This document shows, piece after piece, positions 9,201 to 15,861 of a stretch of DNA of 45,600 bases. The first letter of the stretch is position 1. The number at the start of each line of letters is the position of its first letter. Location: NCBI RefSeq assembly GCF_014199535.1, contig NZ_JACHNV010000013.1, forward strand, positions 1 to 45,600, written 5' to 3'. This DNA comes from Hymenobacter latericoloratus (GTDB lineage Bacteria; Bacteroidota; Bacteroidia; Cytophagales; Hymenobacteraceae). Under the pieces are notes generated by a model, which saw only the letters and a program-made list of their open reading frames with translations, was not told the origin of the DNA and searched no databases. Position numbers and translations under genes: made by a program.

Positions 9201-9375
9201 ACCGCCCGACCAGCAGGCCGCCGCACTGGCCACGCTCTCGCCCTCGGCGGTGCTCTCCTACCGCCACCTGAACCTGCACGGCGAGTACGACTTCTCCGAC
9301 CAGCCCCTGCCGGCCGACGCCCCGTTCGACATAGACTTGATCAGCACCTGGCAGCCACCGAGCAAACCGGCGTAG
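6277..9375 (+). CDS. tnpA: Tn3-family transposase TnpA
   Basis: 1032 residues, the usual Tn3-transposase size (about 950-1030). The N-terminal 170 residues match the DUF4158-type DNA-binding region; the long middle is helical. The C-terminal third carries the DDE nuclease: first Asp in the QKYDLAVDS region, second Asp in HSTDTHGYTE, and the final Glu in the NKGESAHRLAHAVWHGR helix, all in the normal order. The start ATG (6277-6279) begins MATHLRIHL. It binds the 37-bp ends and carries out replicative transposition. No frameshift or stop is visible, so the element may be active. The gene ends just inside the right repeat. Confidence 0.96.
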   Translation: MATHLRIHLGKERDLYEQPPLVPAAEQARVFAVPAWAEPHLARMLAPVNRVGFVLQLGYSQISQRFYVATRYHAADVAYVAQQLGLEPDGFDPLRYADARYYAHQQLVCEQLGIARFEAAATERLYQEAVRLSSQHLKPSTVFDYLVLFLHEHRLELPTYNTLADLITRALLAFEKRLLHRVQQHLQPGEQRLLDRLLAADDADAEDPRETAADRRYPLTFLKRIRQGLRAGEIRERVTHFAALRQLFAQLQPLWQRLHLSDQAITYYAEYVLRAQAAQLYRRDERRYLYLLSFMVHQYYELGDALVDTLLQTVTSVVNQCREQVKETLYHQRTATQQLTSQVTGRGYRHLQALTQIRALVDVPDVPAEQKLQRIDALLQRHQVTATQLREDHQQLEQLRAATEQQAGEALFYEALAAASLRLQTKLGTLVRELVVNEATTHAELGRAVRHYQQHDGALGAHVPMAFLSLAQRAHVLDDQGRLRTSLYKALLLVEMAAAVKSGQLNFTCCYQYRAFEHYLLPAAQWARQREALLEQAGLGAWRDFATVQATMQEQLRAQFAATNAHLTEAANPHAHRTPAGRYRLTTPRLPAEQPRLPAHLFPRHRVVPLREVLTSVARLTGFDTAFSSLPSKHARTPPPLSQLLAALVGLGCNLGLRRLAQVAPQVDEAALQRLASTHFTLDNLRQANELILDFTRQLRLREAFRFSPDVLRSSSDGQKYDLAVDSLAGSASFKYFGNRRGLTAYSYVDETLLVFDSTVFSAADREATHLLEGLLRHAQRPTDVHSTDTHGYTEVIFAVTRLLGIAYEPRIRQLTNQQLYSWEPVSTHRQLGQTLLPDARLDPERIARHWDEVLRLVVTLKLRHSEASRLFGRLNSYARQHPLYRALKELGRLVKTEFLLRYVDQVELRQRIQKQLNKGESAHRLAHAVWHGRNQEFHAATRSEQLVADTCKRLLMNAIICWNYLHLSQHLAGLPPDQQAAALATLSPSAVLSYRHLNLHGEYDFSDQPLPADAPFDIDLISTWQPPSKPA

Positions 9376-9378
9376 CGC

Positions 9379-9415
9379 CGAGTCGGAGGTTTTCCCCTAT
9401 TTGTTTAACAACACC
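9379..9415 (-). repeat. right terminal inverted repeat of Tn3-family element
   Basis: 37 bp, the inverted copy of 5458-5494. It ends 13 bp before the ATG of the LysR gene at 9429. Confidence 0.9.
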
Positions 9416-9428
9416 CTACTTTGCGCCC

Positions 9429-10340
9429 ATGTCCGATTTTCGTCTGCGCGTATTTGCCGCCGTGGCCCGGCACCTGAGCTTCACGAAGGCCGGTCAGGAG
9501 CTGTTTGTGAGCCAGCCGGCCGTCACCAAGCACATCCGCGAGCTGGAAGCCCAGTACGGCCAGCGCCTGCTGGAGCGGCGCGGCAACCGCGTGAGCCTCA
9601 CCGAGGCCGGCCGCCTGCTCCACGCCCATGCCGAGGCCGCCGCCGCCGCCCAGCAGCAGCTCGAAGACCAGCTCCTGGCCCTGCGCGACCCCGAAGAGGC
9701 CGCCGGCCGCCTGCGCCTGGGGGCCAGCACCACCCTGGCCCAGTACGTGCTGCCGGGGCTGCTGCCCGCCTTCCAGGCCCGCTACCCGCAGGTGCAGCTC
9801 TCGTTCCTGAACGCCAATTCCGAGCGCATTGCCGACGCCCTGCTGCGCGGCGAGCTGGACCTGGGCTTTGTCGAAGGCCGCACCAAAAGCCACGACCTGC
9901 ACTACGAGCTGTTGCTGCCCGACGAGCTGGTGGCGGTGCGCCGCGCCACGCCCGGCGGCCCGCCCGCCGCACCACTGTCCCTGGCCGAAGCCCTGGCGCA
10001 CCCGCTGGTGTTGCGCGAGCGGGGCTCGGGCACGCTGGAAATCCTCGAATTTGCCCTGCGGGCCCAGCACATCAAGCTGAGCAGCCTTCCCGTAGCCCTT
10101 TACCTGGACAATACGGAAGCCATCAAGCGCTACCTCGAAGCGGCACCGGCGGCCCTGGGCTTCGTCTCGCGCCGGGCCCTGGACCGCGAGGTGGCAGCCG
10201 GGCTGCTCGAAATCGTGCCCATCGAAGGGCTGCACCTGGCCCGGCAGTTCGAGGCGCTCTGGGTGCAGGGACAGGTGCTGGCCCGGCCGGCCCAGCGGTT
10301 TCTGAGCTTCGTGCAGGGGCAATTCAAGGGAGCTAAATAA
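9429..10340 (+). CDS. LysR-family transcriptional regulator (YeiE-like)
   Basis: 303 residues, standard LTTR length. N-terminal winged HTH at about residues 1-60 (FAAVARHLSFTKAGQELFVSQPAVTKHIRELE), followed by a two-lobed effector domain starting around residue 90 (GRLRLGASTTLAQYVLPGLL). It resembles the CysB/YeiE side of the family. Two genes on is a YeiH-type exporter; in enterobacteria YeiE controls yeiH and responds to sulfite, so a sulfur ligand is plausible (inference). Likely sites are the boxes at 10344-10361 and 11010-11027. The Tn3-family transposon ends 13 bp before the ATG. Only TACTTTG remains ahead of the gene, so its natural promoter has probably been lost or replaced. Confidence 0.9.
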   Translation: MSDFRLRVFAAVARHLSFTKAGQELFVSQPAVTKHIRELEAQYGQRLLERRGNRVSLTEAGRLLHAHAEAAAAAQQQLEDQLLALRDPEEAAGRLRLGASTTLAQYVLPGLLPAFQARYPQVQLSFLNANSERIADALLRGELDLGFVEGRTKSHDLHYELLLPDELVAVRRATPGGPPAAPLSLAEALAHPLVLRERGSGTLEILEFALRAQHIKLSSLPVALYLDNTEAIKRYLEAAPAALGFVSRRALDREVAAGLLEIVPIEGLHLARQFEALWVQGQVLARPAQRFLSFVQGQFKGAK

Positions 10341-10343
10341 AGG

Positions 10344-10361
10344 TTGGTGATGCCGGATAAC
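10344..10361. promoter_or_regulatory. candidate LysR-type operator, site 1
   Basis: TTGGTGATGCCGGATAAC matches site 2 (11010-11027) at 16 of 18 bases. The core GTGAT-N5-ATAAC is a near-palindrome with the T-N11-A arrangement typical of LysR-type boxes. It lies just after the LysR gene and about 105 bp before the acidic protein gene. An overlapping GGATA-N9-TATCC dyad runs to 10373. Confidence 0.5.
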
Positions 10362-10466
10362 CATTCGGTATCCGCTGGTAATACCACTTTAGCAGCCGCT
10401 CACGTACCATTGCAGCGTAGCGCGGACCGGGTGGTTCGCATCTCTTCATCCTACTTGCTTACCCTC

Positions 10467-10868
10467 ATGGAAAACACCCCGCAGCCCACCCCCACCAATG
10501 AGCAGCCCGCCGACGAGCAGGCCGCCCACGACGGCACCCCGCACTACGGCGACTTTGGCCACCCGGCCGACCCCCACGCGCCCCGCCACTACCAGGCCCC
10601 GACCAACGACGGCTCGAACGATAACCCCGACGAGTTCAGCGAGTTTCGGGGCCAGCACGCCGCTGCTACCGAGCACTACTGCATGCCCGAAGCCATTGCC
10701 GACCCCAGCCAGCAGCGCGGGCACGTGGAGCAGAACCAAGCGACGGAGGCGGTGCAGGCGGCCGAAGACGGCACGCCCGGCGAGCAGAAAGCCGCCTATG
10801 CGCTTGATGACCCGCGCATGGCCGGCGGCGACGTCTATGATTTGAACGACGAGCAAACCGGCTTGTAA
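10467..10868 (+). CDS. acidic, low-complexity protein of unknown function
   Basis: 133 residues from the ATG at 10467 (MENTPQPTPTNEQPADEQ). No known domain is recognised. It is strongly acidic and rich in Pro, Ala, Gln, Asp and His, with no signal peptide and no membrane segment, so it is probably intrinsically disordered and cytoplasmic. A GTG frame extends upstream to 10344 but would overlap the candidate LysR operator, so the internal ATG is preferred. It lies between the LysR gene and yeiH on the same strand, and one of the two shared operator-like motifs stands before it, which suggests co-regulation with yeiH. Codon use looks like its neighbours. Confidence 0.65.
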   Translation: MENTPQPTPTNEQPADEQAAHDGTPHYGDFGHPADPHAPRHYQAPTNDGSNDNPDEFSEFRGQHAAATEHYCMPEAIADPSQQRGHVEQNQATEAVQAAEDGTPGEQKAAYALDDPRMAGGDVYDLNDEQTGL

Positions 10869-11009
10869 GCCCAATACCGCCCGCTACTGATGGCCACCGG
10901 CCGGCTCGTGCGCTACGGGCCGGCCGTTGGCGTTTTAGCCGGTGGGATGGCTATGCTGGCTCCTAAAGTCAGTACGCGGCCGATGGGCTGCTGAGGGCAC
11001 AAATAACTT

Positions 11010-11027
11010 TTGGTTATGCGGGATAAC
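11010..11027. promoter_or_regulatory. candidate LysR-type operator, site 2
   Basis: TTGGTTATGCGGGATAAC contains a perfect GTTAT-N5-ATAAC palindrome (T-N11-A). It lies 34 bp upstream of the -7 box of yeiH and 67 bp before its ATG, a normal position for an LTTR activation site. Confidence 0.6.
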
Positions 11028-11060
11028 ACTATTGGATAATCCTTTGCGTAGGGGTCGCCG

Positions 11061-11068
11061 TATATTTG
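11061..11068 (+). promoter_or_regulatory. -7 promoter box of the yeiH-like gene
   Basis: TATATTTG matches TAnnTTTG, 25 bp before the ATG at 11094. A TTTG at 11043-11046 is only 14 bp upstream, shorter than ideal, consistent with a promoter that needs an activator. Confidence 0.55.
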
Positions 11069-11093
11069 CCTCAGAAACAACCCCCTCCCGCTC

Positions 11094-12164
11094 ATGGCAC
11101 TCCCGGTTCATCCCGCTACTCCGCAAGCCCCCGATTCGCCGCTTGCTCCCGCTCCGGCGCAGGAGCCGGCCGCTCCCGAATTCAACGAAACCACGGGCGT
11201 CTTCCGCCACCTGCACACGCCCCGCGTGCTGTTCGGGCAGGACTTTACGCTGAAGCAGGTGGTGTTCGTGCTGTTCTTCGTGTTCTGCCTTACGCCCTGG
11301 GCCTCGCCACCCATTGCCCTGGCCCTGGGCTTGGTGCTGGCCCAGACCATCGGCAACCCCTTCACGACCCAAACCAAAAAGGCCACGGCCAAGCTGCTGC
11401 AGTTCTCGGTTATCGGGCTGGGCTTTGGGATGAACGCCCACGCGGCGGTGCAGGCCGGCAAGGAGGGCATCATTTTCACGGTCGTCTCCATCTTCGGCAC
11501 GCTGCTGCTGGGCCTGGTGGTGGGCCGCTGGCTGGGGCTGGGCAAGCACGTGGTGCACCTGATTTCGTGCGGCACCGCCATTTGCGGGGGCTCGGCCATC
11601 GCGGCCATCGGGCCGGTGCTGCGGGCCAAGGACGAAGAAATGTCGGTGGCCCTAGGCACGGTGTTCGTGCTCAATGCCGTGGCCCTGTTTGCCTTCCCGC
11701 CCATCGGCCACGCGCTGGCCATGACGCAGAACCAATTCGGGCTCTGGTGCGCCATTGCCATCCACGACACCAGCTCGGTGGTGGGCGCGGCGGCGGCCTA
11801 CGGCAACCAGGCCCTGGAAGTGGCCACCACCGTGAAGCTGGCCCGGGCCCTGTGGATTATCCCGGTGGCCATCGGCACGGCCATGATTTTCAAGCAGAAA
11901 GGCGTCAAAATCACCATTCCCTACTTCATCTTCGGCTTCATCGCCGCCATGCTCGTCAATACCTTCGTGCCCGCCGCCAAGCCGCTGGGGCCGGTGATGG
12001 TGAACCTGGCCAAAATCGGCCTCACGGTGACGCTGTTCTTTATCGGCGCGGGCCTGTCGGCCAAGGTGGTGCGCTCGGTGGGCATTAAGCCCTACGTGCT
12101 GGGCATCCTGCTCTGGGTGGTGATTTCGACCGGCTCGCTCTACGTGATTCTACACACGGTATAG
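11094..12164 (+). CDS. YeiH-family putative sulfate exporter
   Basis: 356 residues of the YeiH/UPF0324 family (PF03601), polytopic inner-membrane proteins called putative sulfate or sulfite exporters. A proline/alanine-rich cytoplasmic leader (residues 1-48) precedes about ten hydrophobic segments. Family marks: LGFGMNAHAA, the cysteine-containing HLISCGTAICGGSAIAAIGP motif and the IHDTSSVVGAAAAYG motif. It follows a LysR gene as yeiH follows yeiE in enterobacteria. Upstream lie a TATATTTG -7 box and a LysR-type palindrome. Next to a thiosulfate dehydrogenase, it probably disposes of a sulfur oxyanion; direction and substrate of transport are not proven for the family. Confidence 0.92.
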   Translation: MALPVHPATPQAPDSPLAPAPAQEPAAPEFNETTGVFRHLHTPRVLFGQDFTLKQVVFVLFFVFCLTPWASPPIALALGLVLAQTIGNPFTTQTKKATAKLLQFSVIGLGFGMNAHAAVQAGKEGIIFTVVSIFGTLLLGLVVGRWLGLGKHVVHLISCGTAICGGSAIAAIGPVLRAKDEEMSVALGTVFVLNAVALFAFPPIGHALAMTQNQFGLWCAIAIHDTSSVVGAAAAYGNQALEVATTVKLARALWIIPVAIGTAMIFKQKGVKITIPYFIFGFIAAMLVNTFVPAAKPLGPVMVNLAKIGLTVTLFFIGAGLSAKVVRSVGIKPYVLGILLWVVISTGSLYVILHTV

Positions 12165-12241
12165 CTGCCTAACCGGGGCAGAGCGGCCGAATGGTAGCGC
12201 CTGCTTTGTCCGATTTAACTCATTGACTGTCTGCATTCCGT

Positions 12242-12257
12242 AAAACAATATGTTTTG
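12242..12257 (+). promoter_or_regulatory. palindrome and possible promoter ahead of tsdA-like gene
   Basis: AAAAC-AATAT-GTTTT is a perfect inverted repeat overlapping TATGTTTT, which is close to TAnnTTTG. It lies about 48 bp before the ATG at 12305. It may be both promoter and operator, but the evidence is only the sequence pattern. The rest of 12165-12304 holds no gene. Confidence 0.35.
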
Positions 12258-12304
12258 CGCGCTGGCTGGCCTTTGCCGCCTGTTTCACCTCTCTCCCTGG
12301 CCTC

Positions 12305-13423
12305 ATGGAAACCACTCCCGACCCCTCGCCTCGCCTGCAGCCGGAAGACAAGCAGGCCTTCATCAAAATCGCCGGCCTGCTGACCTGGGTGATTGCCCTG
12401 ATGGTGCTGGTGGTAGCCGTGACGGCCTACGTCGTCATCTTCAACCCCAAAACACCCGACCTGCTGGCTGATGCCCCAGCCACGACGACGGCCGCCGCCG
12501 CGGGCGAACCGGCCGTCGCCAGCGGGGCCGAAGCGGGCAAAACCGATTTCTTCCTGCCCGCCCGCTTTCTGCTGGATAGCGTGAAGCCCGACCCGGAGGG
12601 CCAGCTCATCCGCTACGGCTACGAGCTGATTGCCCACACCGCCCACTACCTCGGCCCGCAGGTGGCCAACCCGGCCCTGCGGCTGGCCGGCAGCAACCTG
12701 GCCTGTCAGAACTGCCACCTGCAGGCCGGCCAGAAGGCGTTTTCGGCCCCCTACGTGGGCATCTGGGGCATTTACCCCACCTACAAAGGGCGCGAGGATG
12801 CCATCAGCACCCTGGAGGACCGCATCAACGGCTGCATGACGCGCAGCCTCAACGGCCGGCCCCTGCCGCTGGATGGGAAGGAAATGAAGGCCATGGTGAC
12901 GTACATGAAATGGCTGGGCCGCCAGGTGCCGGTGGGGGAGAAGGTGAAGGGCCAGGGCTTTGTGAAAATGACCATGCCCAACCGCGAGGCGAATTTGGGG
13001 CAGGGCAAAATCGTCTTCGCCCAGCAGTGCGCCAGCTGCCACGGGGCCAATGGCCAGGACCACCTGAATGGGACGCTGGCCGCCGATGGCTACCAGTACC
13101 CGCCGCTGTGGGGGCCAGACAGCTACAACGACGGGGCCGGCATGCACCGCCTGCAAACGGCGGCCCGCTTTATCAAGGCCAACATGCCCTTCGGGGCCAC
13201 GGCCGAGCACACCATCCTCACCGATGATGCCGCCTACGACGTGGCGGCCTACATCAACTCGCTGCCCCGGCCGCGCATGGCCCACCTGGAAAAGGATTAC
13301 CCCAACCTGAAAAAGAAGCCCGCCGACTGCCCCTACCCGCCCTACACCGACCAGTTCACGCAGCACCAACACCAGTTTGGTCCCTACGCGGCGATGGAAG
13401 TGGGCAGGAAGGGCGGCGAGTAG
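12305..13423 (+). CDS. tsdA: membrane-anchored dihaem cytochrome c, TsdA-like thiosulfate dehydrogenase
   Basis: 372 residues. A single N-terminal membrane segment (about residues 21-45) anchors a periplasmic protein with two haem-c motifs, CQNCH at 134-138 and CASCH at 242-246. The body follows the TsdA pattern closely: PYVGIWGIYPTYKGREDAIS, LEDRINGCMTRSLNG, then YPPLWGPDSYNDGAGM and FIKANMPFG. Cys177 in the INGC motif sits where TsdA has its unusual cysteine haem ligand (from memory of the family). TsdA couples two thiosulfates into tetrathionate and passes two electrons to a c-type cytochrome or oxidase; some members run in reverse. Being membrane-tethered rather than soluble is a difference. 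Downstream lie a DsrE protein and an oxidase subunit I, which fit a thiosulfate respiration role. Confidence 0.85.
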   Translation: METTPDPSPRLQPEDKQAFIKIAGLLTWVIALMVLVVAVTAYVVIFNPKTPDLLADAPATTTAAAAGEPAVASGAEAGKTDFFLPARFLLDSVKPDPEGQLIRYGYELIAHTAHYLGPQVANPALRLAGSNLACQNCHLQAGQKAFSAPYVGIWGIYPTYKGREDAISTLEDRINGCMTRSLNGRPLPLDGKEMKAMVTYMKWLGRQVPVGEKVKGQGFVKMTMPNREANLGQGKIVFAQQCASCHGANGQDHLNGTLAADGYQYPPLWGPDSYNDGAGMHRLQTAARFIKANMPFGATAEHTILTDDAAYDVAAYINSLPRPRMAHLEKDYPNLKKKPADCPYPPYTDQFTQHQHQFGPYAAMEVGRKGGE

Positions 13424-13501
13424 CCTTGCTCAAGTCCATCATCGCCTCTCGTTTTCACGCAACCCGCACCCCGTTCGGCCGGTGCTCTTACCCCAATTCC
13501 C

Positions 13502-13996
13502 ATGAAACACCTGCTGCTGACCGCCGCGCTGCTCGCCGGCCTCACCCTTTCGGCCCGAGCCCAGACAACCGCCACCACGAATGCCACCGCCATGAATGAC
13601 CGCGAAGCCTTTCAGAAAGGCACCTTCCAGGGGGCTACGGCCGACCAGGCCCAGTACCACGTCATCTACCAGCTCGACAGCGACGACCCCAAGCTCATCC
13701 AGCAGACGCTGCGCAACATCGGCAACGCGCTGGAGGATACGCGGCTGAAAGGCAAGCTCACCGTGGAGCTGATTGCCTTCGGCGGGGGCACCGCGCTCTA
13801 CCGCAAGGACCAGCCCTACGAAGCCCAGCTCACGGCCCTCAAGCAGAAAGGCGTGATTCTGGCCCAGTGCCTAAACACGCTGAAGGAAAGGAAAATCAGC
13901 AAGGACGAGCTGCTGCCCCTGATTTCCTACGTGCCCAGCGGCAACGGTGAGCTGATTATCCGCCAGGCCCAGGGCTGGTCGCTGGTGCACCCGTAA
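13502..13996 (+). CDS. periplasmic DsrE-family protein
   Basis: 164 residues with a signal peptide cut near residue 21 (LTLSARAQ-T) and a DsrE/DsrF-like alpha/beta fold (PF02635): YHVIYQLDSDDPKLIQQTLRN, LKGKLTVELIAFGGGTALYR and a helix LTALKQKGVILAQCLNTL. Cys123 in that helix is the position of the sulfur-carrying cysteine in DsrE-type proteins. Such proteins bind or relay sulfane sulfur, or act as accessory factors; export to the periplasm suits a partner of the TsdA-like enzyme 78 bp upstream. Start ATG at 13502. Enzymatic role unknown. Confidence 0.85.
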   Translation: MKHLLLTAALLAGLTLSARAQTTATTNATAMNDREAFQKGTFQGATADQAQYHVIYQLDSDDPKLIQQTLRNIGNALEDTRLKGKLTVELIAFGGGTALYRKDQPYEAQLTALKQKGVILAQCLNTLKERKISKDELLPLISYVPSGNGELIIRQAQGWSLVHP

Positions 13997-14051
13997 GCGC
14001 CGGGCTCCCCGCGGCTTTCGTGCTTTTCTCCGCTTTCCTTACCCCAACCCC

Positions 14052-15008
14052 ATGAAACTCCTTCCGCACCTGCTGCTGGCGCTGGCACTGGCCGCCCCGG
14101 CTGCCCTTTCCGCCCAGACCATGCCCACCCAAAAGCCCACGCCGCCCGAGCCGGCCCACCGCTTCGACCCGCCCTGGAATGCGCCGTTTCAGGCCGGGGT
14201 GCCCTTCACGGTGCCGGGCATCGACAATGCGCCCGACCTCTACGGCGACGTGGTGGACCCGCAGCTGGTGGTGTTTTTCGGGGGCAACCAGTTCATGGTG
14301 CTCGATGACCTGCTGAAGGAATTTCGCAAGGCCCACCCCGAGTACGTGCGGATTTTCGTGGAGACGCTGCCGCCCGGCATCCTGGCCCAGCAGATTGCGC
14401 AGGGTAGCCTGGTGCTGGGCAATATGCGCATCGAGCTGAAGCCCGACGTGTACGCGGCCGGCAAAAACCGCATGGACATGACGCCGGAGTGGTTTGCCCG
14501 CACCACCAGCTACGCCCAGAACCGGCTGGCCATCCTGGTGCGCCAGGGCAACCCCAAGAAGGTGACCAGCCTGCGCGACCTGGGCCGGCCCGAGGTGCGG
14601 GTGAGCATGCCCAACCCCGAATGGGAAGGCATCGGCAAGCGCATCGAGGAATCGTACGAGAAGGCCGGCGGCGCGGCCCTGAAAACGGCCGTGATGACCA
14701 CCAAAGTGAAAGCCGGCAGCACCTACCTGACCCAGATTCACCACCGCCAGTCGCCCCTGCGGGTGCTGTATGACCAGTCCGACGCGGCCCCGGTGTGGTA
14801 CACGGAGGCCTTTTATCAGAAAATGCTGGGCCACCCGGTGGAAACCGTGGCCATCCCGGCCAAGGAAAACATCCTGGCCAACTACGTGGCCGGGGTGATG
14901 AAAGCCGCGCCCCACGCCAAGGCAGCCGAGGACTTCGTGGCCTTCCTGAACAGCCCCGCCGGGCAGGCCGTGTACCAGAAATACGGCTTTTTGCCGCCCG
15001 TTAAGTAA
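14052..15008 (+). CDS. exported solute-binding protein (ModA/PBP type II-like)
   Basis: 318 residues with a signal peptide (LALALAAPAALSAQ-T). The fold is that of a type II periplasmic binding protein of the ModA/SBP_bac_11 kind: FFGGNQFMVLDDLLKEFRKAHP, NRLAILVRQGNPKKVTSLRDL, VRVSMPNPEWEGIGKRI and a C-terminal AAEDFVAFLNSPAGQAVYQK. These proteins bind oxyanions such as molybdate or tungstate, or other ligands, for ABC uptake. No permease or ATPase gene is present in the window, so a scavenging, sensing or accessory role with the neighbouring sulfur genes is possible. The 13-bp gap to the next gene shows co-transcription. Confidence 0.85.
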   Translation: MKLLPHLLLALALAAPAALSAQTMPTQKPTPPEPAHRFDPPWNAPFQAGVPFTVPGIDNAPDLYGDVVDPQLVVFFGGNQFMVLDDLLKEFRKAHPEYVRIFVETLPPGILAQQIAQGSLVLGNMRIELKPDVYAAGKNRMDMTPEWFARTTSYAQNRLAILVRQGNPKKVTSLRDLGRPEVRVSMPNPEWEGIGKRIEESYEKAGGAALKTAVMTTKVKAGSTYLTQIHHRQSPLRVLYDQSDAAPVWYTEAFYQKMLGHPVETVAIPAKENILANYVAGVMKAAPHAKAAEDFVAFLNSPAGQAVYQKYGFLPPVK

Positions 15009-15021
15009 CGCCTTGCTACCC

Positions 15022-15786
15022 ATGAAAACGTCCCTGCTCACCCTGCTCCGCCGCTTCGCGCTATTGCTCATGTCTCCTGCTCTGCTCGCGGCCGCGCCGG
15101 CCGCCGCCCAAACCCTGCACGTGTACGGCCCCGGCGGCCCGGCCACGGCCATGAAGGAGTGCGCTGCCGCCTTCACCAAGCAAACCGGCCTGGCGGTAGA
15201 GGTCACGGCCGGCCCCGAGCCCAAGTGGTTCGAACAGGCCCAGCAGGATGCCGACGTGGTGTACGGCGGGGCCGAGTACATGCTCACCCAAACGGCGCTG
15301 GCTCACCCCGGCTTCCTCGACGAAGCCAGCCGCACCAGCCTCTACGCCCGCGAGTCGGCGGTGCTGGTGCGCGCCGGCAACCCGCTGCACATCAAGCGGC
15401 TCGAAGACCTGGCCCGGCCCGGCGTGCGCCTGCTCGACGTGAACGGGGCCGGCCAGATGGGCATGACCGAGGACATGGCCCGCAGCAGCGCCCTCATCGC
15501 CAACCTGCAGCACAACACCAAAACGTCGGTGAAAACCAGCGCCGAGGCCGTGGACCTCTGGCAGCAAAAGCCCCAGGACTACGACGCCTGGATTACCTAC
15601 GCCTCCTGGCAGCCGCGCCTGCCTGGCTCGGCCCTGGTGCGCCTGCCACGCGGCCAGCGCGTGTACCGGGGCACGCCCATCGCCCTGACCCAGCGCACCA
15701 CCCAGGCGGCCACGGCCCGGCAGTTCGTGGCCTTTCTGCAGTCGACCGAGGGGCACGGCATTTTCCGCCGCCACGGCTGGGAATAG
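15022..15786 (+). CDS. second exported solute-binding protein (ModA-like)
   Basis: 254 residues from the ATG at 15022 (MKTSLLTLLRRFALLLM); a TTG three codons upstream is less likely. Signal peptide ends near AAPAAAQ-T. Type II binding-protein features: LHVYGPGGPATAMKECAAAF, DADVVYGGAEYML, VLVRAGNPLHIKRLEDLARP and the closing AATARQFVAFLQSTEGHGIF. It is a diverged relative of the preceding gene and lies 13 bp after it, so the two were probably duplicated or recruited together. The YDAWITYASWQP segment replaces the usual anion-contacting loop, so the ligand is unknown. No transporter partner is adjacent. Confidence 0.85.
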   Translation: MKTSLLTLLRRFALLLMSPALLAAAPAAAQTLHVYGPGGPATAMKECAAAFTKQTGLAVEVTAGPEPKWFEQAQQDADVVYGGAEYMLTQTALAHPGFLDEASRTSLYARESAVLVRAGNPLHIKRLEDLARPGVRLLDVNGAGQMGMTEDMARSSALIANLQHNTKTSVKTSAEAVDLWQQKPQDYDAWITYASWQPRLPGSALVRLPRGQRVYRGTPIALTQRTTQAATARQFVAFLQSTEGHGIFRRHGWE

Positions 15787-15861
15787 GGCTGCTCACGGCC
15801 GGGCACCGGGCGGGCCGGGTTACCAGTCTCTTTGTGTTTCACGCTTTTATCGCCGTACGCC

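Larger units (their letters stand above)
5458..9415. mobile_element. Tn3-family transposon (tnpR-like resolvase + tnpA, no passenger)
   Basis: A 3958-bp unit bounded by 37-bp inverted repeats (5458-5494 and 9379-9415) that differ at only three positions. It holds a serine resolvase gene and a 1032-residue Tn3-type transposase, divergently transcribed around a 138-bp gap with a resolvase-site-like palindrome. No cargo genes. The expected 5-bp target duplication is absent: ATTTA lies left and CTACT right. The left flank is strongly AT-rich, a common Tn3 target. Element boundaries are confident; the family assignment comes from the transposase. Confidence 0.9.

Noticed and set aside
5448..9425. 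Five-base target duplication around the Tn3-family element
   Set aside because: ATTTA and CTACT do not match, and shifting the ends by one or two bases does not help.
13956..15287. 443-residue minus-strand frame opposite the binding-protein genes
   Set aside because: Low-complexity antisense shadow with no domain.
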